Assembly: GCA_955652925.1 (NCBI GenBank)
Contig: CATPCO010000187.1
Coordinates: 1 to 5,209 of the forward strand
DNA: 5,209 nt
Direction: 5' to 3'
Source: an uncultured Xanthobacteraceae bacterium
GTDB taxonomy: Bacteria; Pseudomonadota; Alphaproteobacteria; Rhizobiales; Xanthobacteraceae
Shown: one piece after another, positions 1-5,142 of the stretch
Layout: each line of letters starts with the position of its first letter
Position numbering within the stretch: the stretch's first letter is position 1
Made by a program: the position numbers and the translations under genes
The notes under the pieces: generated by a model
Databases searched by the model: none
The model's input: only the letters and a program-made list of their open reading frames with translations
What the model was told of the DNA's origin: nothing

Positions 1-125
1 CAGGCCGTCCGCAAACGCCGGAGGAGCGGCAGGTTCGCCAGCTTCAGTTCAGTGCGCTCATTGAGCGGCGGGATGCCGCGGCGCGTAACCTGCTGCAGTC
101 CACCAGCCGCCGCCCGAAGGAATAG
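1..125 (+). CDS. C-terminal fragment of an unrecognised protein (partial, starts left of window)
   Basis: Reading from base 3, the + strand is open for 40 codons and ends at TAG 123-125. The peptide begins GRPQTPEERQ and ends STSRRPKE. It is rich in Arg, Gln, Glu and Ala and reads as a charged, probably helical tail (ERQVRQLQ, IERRDAAARNLL). Most codons end in G or C, as expected for a real gene in GC-rich DNA, and the palindromic repeats begin right after the stop, as they often do between genes. I do not recognise the family and no catalytic motif is visible. It would be convergent with the dehydrogenase gene whose stop lies at 337. Because only the tail is present, the call rests on frame, codon bias and context. 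Another open frame (from 52) crosses the repeats and antisense to the dehydrogenase and is less likely. Confidence 0.55.
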   Translation, partial: GRPQTPEERQVRQLQFSALIERRDAAARNLLQSTSRRPKE

Positions 126-135
126 ACACACCCGT

Positions 136-223
136 GTCCCGGATGCGGCGCAGCGCGACACGCACAAGGGCCTACCTAATTCTTTCATCTTCCTGGCGTC
201 GCGGTGCGCCGCTAATCCGGGAC
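136..223. repeat. Imperfect inverted repeat, REP-like intergenic palindrome
   Basis: The left arm at 136-159 (begins GTCCCGGATGCGGCGCAGCG) pairs with the right arm at 198-223 (begins GTCGCGGTGCGCCGC, ends ATCCGGGAC). The arms match along their whole length apart from one substitution and small bulges. A 38-base central segment (160-197) separates them. The repeat sits between two convergent genes. CCGGGAC-type palindromes of this kind are typical of dispersed intergenic repeats in Bradyrhizobium-like genomes, but that family link is from memory, not from a search. It could act as a bidirectional transcription stop or mRNA 3' stabiliser. Confidence 0.6.
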
Positions 224-242
224 CGCCACGGCCTGTGAGGCT

Positions 243-285
243 CCCGGGTCTGCTGCGCAGCGTTTCTCGCTGCGCTGCGCCCGGG
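243..285. repeat. Second GC-rich inverted repeat of the REP-like block; possible bidirectional terminator
   Basis: The left arm 243-262 (CCCGGGTCTGCTGCGCAGCG) faces the right arm 268-285 (CGCTGCGCTGCGCCCGGG) across a 5-base loop, TTTCT. The stem would be long and very GC-rich with one small internal bulge. It ends 51 bases from the stop codon of the dehydrogenase gene on the - strand and lies 118 bases beyond the stop of the left partial gene. A strong hairpin between convergent genes suits transcription termination or 3' end protection. No U-run follows on either strand, so a classical intrinsic terminator is not shown. Confidence 0.55.
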
Positions 286-336
286 AAGCGCGTCTCGAGA
301 TACGCGAACTCTTGTGAAGGCCGCGCGCTGCTCGAT

Positions 337-1137
337 TCACACATATTTCAGCGTCAGGCCGCCGTCGACGACGAGCTCGAGGCCGGTGACGTAGCGGCTC
401 TCATCGCTCGCAAGATAGAGCGCGGCATTGGCGACATCCCAGGCCGTGCCCCCGAAGCCCATGGGCACCTGGCGCGCTCGCGCCTTCCAGATCTCCTCTT
501 CGCCGCCATAGGCTGCGGCAAGCCCGGCTGATTTGAGCACCATCGGTGTTTCCATCAGCCCTGGCAGAATGGCGTTCACCCGGATTCGTTTCGCCGCATA
601 TTGCACGGCCGTCGTGCGGGTGAGGTGATTCATCGCCGCCTTGCTGGCGTAATAGGTCGCATAGGGCACGCCGGTGTAGCGAATGCCGGCGACGGAAGAG
701 ATGTTGATGATCGAGCCGCCACCCTGCTTCTCCATCACCGGAATCACATGCTTCATGGCGAGAAAGCAGCTCTTCAAATTGACCGCCATGACCCGATCCC
801 ATTCCTCCTCGCTCACCTCGACGACGCCACCGAGGACGGCAATGCCGACATTATTGTCGAGCACATCAATGCGGCCATAGGCCTTGCGGCATTCCTCGAC
901 CATGCCCATCAGACTGGCTGAGCTCGTCGCATCCGCTGCAAAGGGGCGCGCGTGTCCGCCCTCGCCGCGGATGATCCCGGCGGTCTCCTCGGCCGCCGCG
1001 GCGTTGATATCGACGCAGAGCACGCGCGCACCTTCGCGCGCGAATGTCACCGCGGTTGCCTTGCCGTTGCCCCAGCCCGGACCGATCGAGCCCGCGCCGA
1101 CCACAATCGCTACTTTGTCTTTCAAGCGATCAGCCAT
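337..1137 (-). CDS. SDR family NAD(P)-dependent oxidoreductase (short-chain dehydrogenase)
   Basis: A 266-residue protein, the usual length of a classical short-chain dehydrogenase/reductase. It should interconvert an alcohol and a ketone with a nicotinamide cofactor in the cytoplasm; the substrate cannot be read. Visible parts are a glycine-rich dinucleotide motif at 14-25 (GAGSIGPGWGNG, longer than the common TGxxxGxG), Asp43 at the end of strand 2 (favouring NAD over NADP), Asp69 in the adenine pocket, NNVG at 95-98 for the NNAG motif, Asn120, Ser148, and Tyr162-x3-Lys166 as the catalytic set. A PG motif (192-193) and a VDGG C-terminal signature (257-260) complete the fold. The ATG at 1137 is kept because it gives a normal SDR N-terminus (ADRLKDKVAIVVGAG). 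Its ribosome site is weak (GAGCGG, 8 bases upstream). It is read towards the REP-like block. The gap of 529 bp to the ACP gene gives no reason to place it in that operon. Confidence 0.93.
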   Translation of the reverse strand: MADRLKDKVAIVVGAGSIGPGWGNGKATAVTFAREGARVLCVDINAAAAEETAGIIRGEGGHARPFAADATSSASLMGMVEECRKAYGRIDVLDNNVGIAVLGGVVEVSEEEWDRVMAVNLKSCFLAMKHVIPVMEKQGGGSIINISSVAGIRYTGVPYATYYASKAAMNHLTRTTAVQYAAKRIRVNAILPGLMETPMVLKSAGLAAAYGGEEEIWKARARQVPMGFGGTAWDVANAALYLASDESRYVTGLELVVDGGLTLKYV

Positions 1138-1193
1138 TCGATGAACCGCTCGATCCGGGATTTGCTGCCGCTATTGCCTGCTAAACCGGCAAC

Positions 1194-1227
1194 GCGTGGC
1201 CGGGCCAGTGCTCGCGCGCGGCCACGC
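1194..1227. repeat. 9-bp inverted repeat in the leader region of the dehydrogenase gene
   Basis: GCGTGGCCG at 1194-1202 is matched by its exact complement CGGCCACGC at 1219-1227, with a 16-base spacer. It lies 57-90 bases upstream of the dehydrogenase ATG and could form a hairpin in its leader if transcription starts further upstream. The left arm is part of a 14-base direct repeat found again at 1567-1580. Function unknown. Confidence 0.4.
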
Positions 1228-1240
1228 TTATCAGACGAGG

Positions 1241-1259
1241 GTCACCGCCTATGGGTGAC
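1241..1259. promoter_or_regulatory. Operator-like inverted repeat upstream of the dehydrogenase gene
   Basis: GTCACC (1241-1246) and GGTGAC (1254-1259) are exact complements with a 7-base spacer, the size of a dimeric repressor site. On the - strand the right arm lies in TTGTCACC, so a TTGTCA hexamer (1261-1256) could serve as a -35 element for the dehydrogenase gene. No good -10 hexamer stands 16-18 bases further on, so this is a candidate site only. The 6-base arms are short enough to occur by chance. Confidence 0.3.
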
Positions 1260-1488
1260 AAAACTCGCTCAGGTCCACCAAGGGGATGGCTTCACCTGAT
1301 CACTCCAACATCAAAATCGAACTGAAAACAGAGACTGAGTACATCAATATCGATCGCTTCCCCGCCGAGGTCTGCGAGATAGAATGAAGAGATGAACGAA
1401 GGCGCAACCAAGAGACTGGGTGCCATGACGGCCCTTCGAGGTCTGTCCGCTAGTGAGTCTGGATGCGCGCGGATATCCATGTTGGTTC

Positions 1489-1506
1489 GGAGCAAAAATT
1501 TGCTCC
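1489..1506. repeat. 18-bp near-perfect palindrome (8+2+8)
   Basis: GGAGCAAAAATTTGCTCC has perfect 8-base arms around two central bases. It sits in the middle of the unexplained gap, 161 bases beyond the ACP stop and 352 bases upstream of the dehydrogenase start. It has the size and symmetry of a dimeric transcription-factor site. As RNA it would be a short 7-bp stem with a 4-base loop and no U-run after it on either strand, so a terminator is less likely. Its first ten - strand bases (GGAGCAAATT) recur at 5067-5076. Confidence 0.45.
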
Positions 1507-1611
1507 ACTAAGAGACCTGATACATTGACGCAGCTCTCACGTTCATCGCTCTTGGAAGTCCGTCTTGCAACGCGTGGCCGTACATTGTGGCACATGGGGC
1601 GGATAAACGAA

Positions 1612-1651
1612 CTTACCGATCGCTTGATGATCTGCTCTGAACATCGGTAAG
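1612..1651 (-). terminator. Stem-loop just downstream of the ACP gene, possible 3' end of the desaturase-ACP transcript
   Basis: CTTACCGAT (1612-1620) and ATCGGTAAG (1643-1651) are perfect 9-base complements with a 22-base loop. On the - strand the stem begins 15 bases after the ACP stop codon, and the DNA after it reads TTCGTTTA, moderately T-rich. That position fits a 3' transcript end. The long loop, modest GC of the stem and lack of an uninterrupted U-run make it a weak intrinsic terminator at best. Confidence 0.4.
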
Positions 1652-1666
1652 GCCTAACAGCCTGAA

Positions 1667-1978
1667 TTACCAAGCATCATCGTCTTTGCCCAAATTAATT
1701 TCAGAGCCGCTGCCCCCTGCCGCCAAGTAGTCGGCCAGTCCGGCTAGAGTCGGATATTCCCATACGATCGAACCAGAAATTGGCCGCCCGAGCAGATCCT
1801 CAAGCCGGCCAGACAAGTTGACTGCCATCAGTGAGTCCATTCCGTACTCGATCAACGGGCGATCGCGAGCAATTGAATCGACTGGCACCTTAAGCTTCCG
1901 TGCCGTCCAGTTTGCGATGAAGGTTTCGATCTCTGAGGCTGATTTAGCCCCGTTTTTGGCGGTCGCTGCAATCGTCAT
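1667..1978 (-). CDS. Stand-alone acyl carrier protein (PKS-type phosphopantetheine-binding protein)
   Basis: A 103-residue carrier protein. The phosphopantetheine attachment motif is GMDSL at 46-50, with Ser49 the modified residue. Around it are the usual helices: SEIETFIANWTARKL (15-29), the loop through RDRPLIEY, helix II DSLMAVNLSGRLEDLLG (48-64) and the PTLAGLADYLA end (76-86). The wording is closer to polyketide synthase carrier domains than to the housekeeping fatty-acid ACP. It would hold an acyl chain as a thioester. The natural loader is the FAAL at 3233-5044 and the likely modifying enzyme is the desaturase encoded just upstream. Its ATG overlaps the desaturase stop by 4 bases (ATGA), and a GGAG lies 9 bases before the ATG, so translation is probably coupled. 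The last 15 residues (SGSEINLGKDDDAW) form an acidic tail beyond the fold. No phosphopantetheinyl transferase gene is in the window. Confidence 0.93.
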   Translation of the reverse strand: MTIAATAKNGAKSASEIETFIANWTARKLKVPVDSIARDRPLIEYGMDSLMAVNLSGRLEDLLGRPISGSIVWEYPTLAGLADYLAAGGSGSEINLGKDDDAW

Positions 1979-2970
1979 TGCCCGACGCTCCGCTTAGCAA
2001 AGCTTGCAAGACCCACCCGCCGCTTGTTTTCGATTGCTGAAGGTCCTGGTTGCTTGAGGTCCCAGATGAGTCCCAGCCGTTCCAGATGCCCGATCACCCA
2101 GCCACTGAAATCGGGCTCCCACCATTCAAAAGCGTGGCGTGCCGCCGCCGGGAAAGCATGGTGATTATTCTGAAGTCCTTCCCCGAACGCCAGCACAGAA
2201 ACCCAAAAGTTGTTGGCGCTATGATCGTGGGTTTCGAACGGGCGTCTGCCCCATAAGTGGCTGACCGAACCGACCGCCCAGCTCACGTTGCTGACAACAA
2301 ACAAGCGGACCGGCCCGCCCCACAGGAAGCCTTCGAGCGCGCCGTAAAGCGTGCCGCTTGCCAGCAGACCGACGACGGCAGGCAACACAAGTCCCAGCAA
2401 CGCCCAGAGCATGTAGCGCTGCTGCATTCGGAAAATATACGGATCGGACAGGATATCCGGAACGAAGCGGGGCGCATTCGTGATGTCAGGCGCGAACAGC
2501 CAGCCGGTATGAGAATGCCAAAATCCCCTCCACCATTCCCGCCAGCTACCTCCGTGAAGATGGGGCGAGTGCGGGTCGCCTGGAGCGTCGCTGAATTGAT
2601 GATGCCGTCGATGGGTCGATACCCAGTAGACCAGCGGTCCCTGAAACGCCATCGAGCCGCCGATCACGAACATTCCTCGCATCCATCGCGATGTCCGGAA
2701 AGAGCGGTGCGAGAAATGCCGGTGGAATCCAACCGTCACGCTTAGCGTGGTCCAGACGTACATTATGAAAAATATGATCAAAGAAACCATGCTGATGCCA
2801 TAAGCAACGGCGAGCCAGAGAGCGGCAACGGTGCCTATGACCTGCCCCCCGACCACAGCTGCAGCAATGACCCGAATAACACGACGCGCTGATGGGCTCA
2901 GAGACACCGCGATGGGAAGATCAGCCACTGCGCCGCTCCCGCCAGCGGCTTTCACCCTGGTCTCAAGCAT
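1975..2970 (-). CDS. Membrane-bound fatty acid desaturase (DesC / stearoyl-CoA 9-desaturase-like; candidate acyl-ACP desaturase)
   Basis: A 331-residue integral membrane di-iron enzyme, slightly long for a bacterial acyl desaturase. Hydrophobic segments lie near 31-56, 57-80, 98-117, 186-207 and 214-233. Histidine motifs are HRHFSHR (83-89), HRRHH (120-124) and QNNHH (267-271), with H154 in SHTGWLF and H238 in GSVSHLWG. These place it in the acyl-lipid/acyl-CoA desaturase superfamily that uses O2 to introduce a double bond. Two positions differ from the common pattern: the third box begins with Gln267 instead of His, and Gly234 replaces the Asn of the usual NSxxH. First gene of the operon, it overlaps the ACP gene by 4 bases, suggesting that its substrate is acyl-ACP. 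The ATG at 2970 has a poor ribosome site. A GTG at 2928 (Val15), 7 bases after GGGAG, is a good alternative start and removes a low-complexity stretch. It could make an alkene or, as in JamB-like enzymes, an alkyne; the sequence does not decide. Confidence 0.9.
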   Translation of the reverse strand: MLETRVKAAGGSGAVADLPIAVSLSPSARRVIRVIAAAVVGGQVIGTVAALWLAVAYGISMVSLIIFFIMYVWTTLSVTVGFHRHFSHRSFRTSRWMRGMFVIGGSMAFQGPLVYWVSTHRRHHQFSDAPGDPHSPHLHGGSWREWWRGFWHSHTGWLFAPDITNAPRFVPDILSDPYIFRMQQRYMLWALLGLVLPAVVGLLASGTLYGALEGFLWGGPVRLFVVSNVSWAVGSVSHLWGRRPFETHDHSANNFWVSVLAFGEGLQNNHHAFPAAARHAFEWWEPDFSGWVIGHLERLGLIWDLKQPGPSAIENKRRVGLASFAKRSVGQ

Positions 2971-3073
2971 CTCAGGAATTCCAAATTTCGAACGGCGCCT
3001 CTCTCAGTCTTTAACAAGTGAGGATGCAACGAACGCCTCTTCGCAAGCACGAAAGAGCAAGTCGCCGCAATTG

Positions 3074-3102
3074 AGTAGACTGACATAACATGCTTATGTC
3101 AA
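3074..3102 (-). promoter_or_regulatory. Candidate sigma-70 promoter for the desaturase-ACP operon
   Basis: On the - strand a consensus TTGACA (-35, bases 3102-3097) is followed after exactly 17 bases by TCTACT (3079-3074), which matches TATAAT at four of six positions. Transcription would start near 3067, leaving a leader of about 97 bases before the ATG at 2970. The palindrome at 3081-3101 covers five of the six -35 bases and nearly all of the spacer, so a protein bound there would be expected to block this promoter. Confidence 0.5.
3081..3101. promoter_or_regulatory. Perfect 8+5+8 palindrome, probable operator shared by both divergent transcripts
   Basis: TGACATAA (3081-3088) and TTATGTCA (3094-3101) are exact complements around the spacer CATGC. 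It lies roughly in the middle of the 262-bp divergent control region. It sits between the -35 and -10 of the predicted desaturase promoter. It is centred about 42 bases upstream of the transcription start implied by the TATAAT at 3121-3126 for the FAAL gene, which is the classical class II activator position. Size and symmetry suit a dimeric helix-turn-helix regulator (TetR, LuxR or MarR type). No regulator gene is present in the window, so the family is unknown. Confidence 0.55.
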
Positions 3103-3126
3103 GGCGCTGGGGCGCCGGGATATAAT
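3097..3126 (+). promoter_or_regulatory. Candidate promoter for the FAAL gene with perfect TATAAT -10
   Basis: A consensus TATAAT stands at 3121-3126 on the + strand. The implied start is near 3133, with a leader of about 100 bases before the ATG. At an 18-base spacing the only -35 candidate is TGTCAA (3097-3102), which matches the consensus poorly and lies in the right arm of the palindrome. A strong -10 with a poor -35 overlapped by a symmetric site suggests an activator-dependent promoter. A small GGCGC-TGGG-GCGCC inverted repeat (3103-3116) fills the spacer. Confidence 0.45.
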
Positions 3127-3223
3127 GAGACCCAAGTCCGCCATTGCTGGTTGAACAGCTGGTATCGACGCACCGCGTTTGTACACTCCGGCCCTGTAGA
3201 ACATCGTTCGGTTCGGTCCAAAG

Positions 3224-3231
3224 AAAGGAAG
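3224..3231 (+). promoter_or_regulatory. Ribosome binding site of the FAAL gene
   Basis: AAAGGAAG precedes the ATG at 3233. The AGGA core ends only 3 bases before the ATG, a short spacing. The in-frame TTG two codons later (3239) would sit at 9 bases, so initiation there, or at the two GTG codons soon after, cannot be excluded. The choice hardly changes the protein. Confidence 0.55.
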
Positions 3232-3232
3232 C

Positions 3233-5044
3233 ATGTGGTTGACGACTGAAGTGGTGGGACGACTGAGCGATGGCGGATATGACCACAACGCGCGGGCACC
3301 ACGCACGTTGGTTGAACTCCTCCAGTCCCGCGCCGCGCTCAATGCTGACCGTACCGTCTATACTTTTCTGGGCGCCAGCTCTGATAATACTGTTGTCTTG
3401 ACTTACGGGGAACTGGATCGCAGGGCGCGCCGCCTTGCCCGGCAGTTGCAACGGAGTTTGCGCGCGGGCGACCGCGCCATCATCGCGCAGCGACCGGGAC
3501 CAAACTACATCACGAGCTTTTTTGGATGTCTTTACGCGGGGGTCATTGCTGTTCCGAGCTACCCGCCGCGCCCCCGCCGTTCCACGGACCACCTCCATTC
3601 AATTGCCAAGAATTGCGGTGCGGCCGCGGTGATCACGGATAAGCAGTTATCCGTCAGGCAGCCTCCCGGTGAGATTTCCGATCAGCTTCCTTGGATGATC
3701 GTGGGACACCAGGAGTTCAGTGGTTCAGAAGAGTGGATACCAGCGGTCATAGAGCCGGACGGGATTGCGTTCCTGCAATATACGTCGGGCTCTACCGGCG
3801 ATCCCAAGGGGGTCGTTGTCAGTCACCGCAACGTAATGCTCAACCTGAAAGCGGCTACTTCTCGCTTTGGCATCAGTTCTTCCTCCCGCGGTGTGACGTG
3901 GCTTCCGCCCTACCATGACATGGGCCTGATCAGTGGGCTTTTGGCACCAATCTATGCGGCCGCCGAGATGGTGATAATGTCGCCTACACATTTTGCACAG
4001 CGACCGATCCGCTGGCTCGCCGCCATCACGTCCACACGCGCGACCCATAGCGGAGGGCCAAACTTTGCCTTTGATCTGTGTGTTTCTCAGACGACGGAGG
4101 AGGAGCGTGCTTGCCTCGATCTGACCAGTTGGGATGTCGCATTCTTGGGCGCCGAGCCGATTCGCGCCGAAACCTTGCGCAAGTTTGCTGCTGCCTTCGA
4201 GCGTTGCGGTTTTCGCCGCGCCTCTTTTACTCCCTGCTACGGCATGGCCGAAGGCACGCTTCTGTTGACCGCGCTGGGAGCACGGTGTGCGCCGACAATT
4301 CGCAACCGATCCCTGCTCGCTCACCAGCGATCCACTGAACGCCAAACGACGGATACCGATCAAATTGTGGGATGCGGCTCAGTAATCGGCGATCACGAGA
4401 TCGTCGTCGTCGATCCGGAAACAGGAGTGCCGTTGCCGGATGAGCAGGAGGGCGAGATTCTGATTCGTGGGCCGTGTGTCGCGCAAAGCTACTGGAATCG
4501 TCCGGCCGAGACACGCCATACCTTCCATGCTGAGCTTACGCCTAGCAATCAAAAACATTATCTGCGCACTGGCGACCTTGGCTTTCTGTCAGGGCGCGAG
4601 CTTTTTATCTCCGGGCGGATCAAAGATTTGATGATCATCGGTGGACGAAATTATCATCCGCACGATATTGAGCGGACGATCGATTGTTGTCATTGCGATC
4701 TCAAAGTTGCAAGAAGCGCCGCTTTTTCGATCGATGCCCGCGACGAGGAGCGCGCCGTCGCCCTTGTCGAAACTCCTGCGATCCGAAACCGAGAATTCGT
4801 CACGATCCGCTTGCGTGGCTCGCCCGGTATGCATGACAACCGCATAACGAGGCTTCTCTCAGACATTCGGCGCATCGTGGCCCAGCAGCACGACCTCCAA
4901 CTCTACGACATCGCGTTAGTGAGCCCTGGAACCATACCGAGAACTTCAAGTGGGAAGATCCGCCGGCACGCTTGCCGACTCATGTACCTCGAAAGGCTAA
5001 ACTGTAGCGCTCCGCGAGCCCGACAACTCGGTGTTGATTGCTAG
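3233..5044 (+). CDS. Fatty acyl-AMP ligase (FAAL), acyl-ACP-loading ANL enzyme
   Basis: A 603-residue adenylate-forming enzyme, about the usual FAAL length. It should activate a free fatty acid with ATP to acyl-AMP and pass the chain to the phosphopantetheine of an ACP, not to CoA. The N-terminus after about 24 residues (RTLVELL, VYTFLG) is FAAL-like. Visible motifs are the P-loop YTSGSTGDPKG (183-193), WLPPYHDMGL (223-232), SGGPNFAFDLC (273-283), CYGMAEGT (335-342), YLRTGDLG (443-450), the hinge region GRIKDLMIIGGRN (461-473) and the C-terminal GTIPRTSSGKIRR (566-578) with catalytic Lys575. Residues about 350-378, after YGMAE, fit the extra segment that in FAALs restrains the C-terminal domain and prevents CoA use. 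It diverges from the desaturase-ACP operon, and that ACP is the obvious partner. The gene looks less GC-rich than the dehydrogenase gene. The ATG is supported by AAAGGAAG upstream. A fatty acyl-CoA ligase is unlikely given the motif wording; the chain length it accepts cannot be read. Confidence 0.94.
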   Translation: MWLTTEVVGRLSDGGYDHNARAPRTLVELLQSRAALNADRTVYTFLGASSDNTVVLTYGELDRRARRLARQLQRSLRAGDRAIIAQRPGPNYITSFFGCLYAGVIAVPSYPPRPRRSTDHLHSIAKNCGAAAVITDKQLSVRQPPGEISDQLPWMIVGHQEFSGSEEWIPAVIEPDGIAFLQYTSGSTGDPKGVVVSHRNVMLNLKAATSRFGISSSSRGVTWLPPYHDMGLISGLLAPIYAAAEMVIMSPTHFAQRPIRWLAAITSTRATHSGGPNFAFDLCVSQTTEEERACLDLTSWDVAFLGAEPIRAETLRKFAAAFERCGFRRASFTPCYGMAEGTLLLTALGARCAPTIRNRSLLAHQRSTERQTTDTDQIVGCGSVIGDHEIVVVDPETGVPLPDEQEGEILIRGPCVAQSYWNRPAETRHTFHAELTPSNQKHYLRTGDLGFLSGRELFISGRIKDLMIIGGRNYHPHDIERTIDCCHCDLKVARSAAFSIDARDEERAVALVETPAIRNREFVTIRLRGSPGMHDNRITRLLSDIRRIVAQQHDLQLYDIALVSPGTIPRTSSGKIRRHACRLMYLERLNCSAPRARQLGVDC

Positions 5045-5066
5045 GACCGGTACCTCTGAGAAACGA

Positions 5067-5090
5067 GGAGCAAATTCTTATCAAATTTGC
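5067..5090 (+). repeat. AT-rich inverted repeat downstream of the FAAL gene
   Basis: GCAAATT (5070-5076) and AATTTGC (5084-5090) are exact complements with a 7-base loop, beginning 26 bases after the FAAL stop. Including the bases before it, GGAGCAAATT at 5067-5076 repeats ten bases of the - strand of the palindrome at 1489-1506. The stem is weak and no T-run follows, so I do not call it a terminator. A GAGGAG at 5065-5070 looks like a ribosome site but has no normal start codon at a useful distance. Confidence 0.3.
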
Positions 5091-5142
5091 GATCTAAAGA
5101 TAAATCTGAGGGAGAGTGACGATTGGACGGGGCAGGCACATT

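Larger units (their letters stand above)
1189..1580 (+). repeat. 14-bp direct repeat pair within the gap (1189-1202 and 1567-1580)
   Basis: GCAACGCGTGGCCG occurs exactly at 1189-1202 and again at 1567-1580, 378 bases apart. The intervening segment carries no recognisable gene or inverted terminal repeats. The pair could be a relic of an insertion or recombination, or part of a dispersed repeat family. The coordinates given span both copies and the DNA between them. Confidence 0.4.
1138..1666. other. 529-bp intergenic gap without a convincing gene
   Basis: This stretch separates the dehydrogenase start from the ACP stop, both on the - strand. Short open frames exist on both strands (the longest is 109 codons on the - strand, 1344-1673). 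That frame overlaps the ACP stop, is rich in Arg, Ser and Pro, shows no recognisable domain and has no clear ribosome site, so I do not call it. The gap holds inverted repeats at 1194-1227, 1241-1259, 1489-1506 and 1612-1651 and a 14-base direct repeat (1189-1202 and 1567-1580). The part right of about 1300 is more AT-rich than the dehydrogenase gene. It probably holds the dehydrogenase promoter and the 3' end of the desaturase-ACP transcript, and may include decayed mobile DNA that I cannot identify. Confidence 0.6.

Noticed and set aside
52..531. 159-codon + strand open frame starting at ATG 52
   Set aside because: It crosses the palindromic repeats and runs antisense into the dehydrogenase gene. 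Its product is Arg/Pro/Ala-rich without domains, while another frame (base 3 to TAG 123-125) gives a better C-terminus.
1586..1594. TGTGGCACA as a CRP-like or sigma-54 element
   Set aside because: Too short for CRP, and TGGCAC is not followed at the right spacing by TTGC, so no -24/-12 promoter is supported.
1344..1673. 109-codon - strand open frame in the gap, overlapping the ACP stop
   Set aside because: No recognisable domain, no clear ribosome site, composition like translated noncoding DNA, and it contains the palindrome at 1489-1506.
3081..3101. FNR/FixK or CRP box reading of the palindrome
   Set aside because: Those sites have TTGAT-N4-ATCAA or TGTGA-N6-TCACA geometry. Here the conserved halves are longer and further apart (TGA and TCA 15 bases apart).
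3011..3598. 195-codon - strand frame spanning the divergent control region and the FAAL start
   Set aside because: It is antisense to the well-supported FAAL, covers the promoter elements and has no recognisable motifs.
3725..4363. 212-codon - strand frame inside the FAAL gene
   Set aside because: A shadow of the FAAL coding frame; its translation has no family features.
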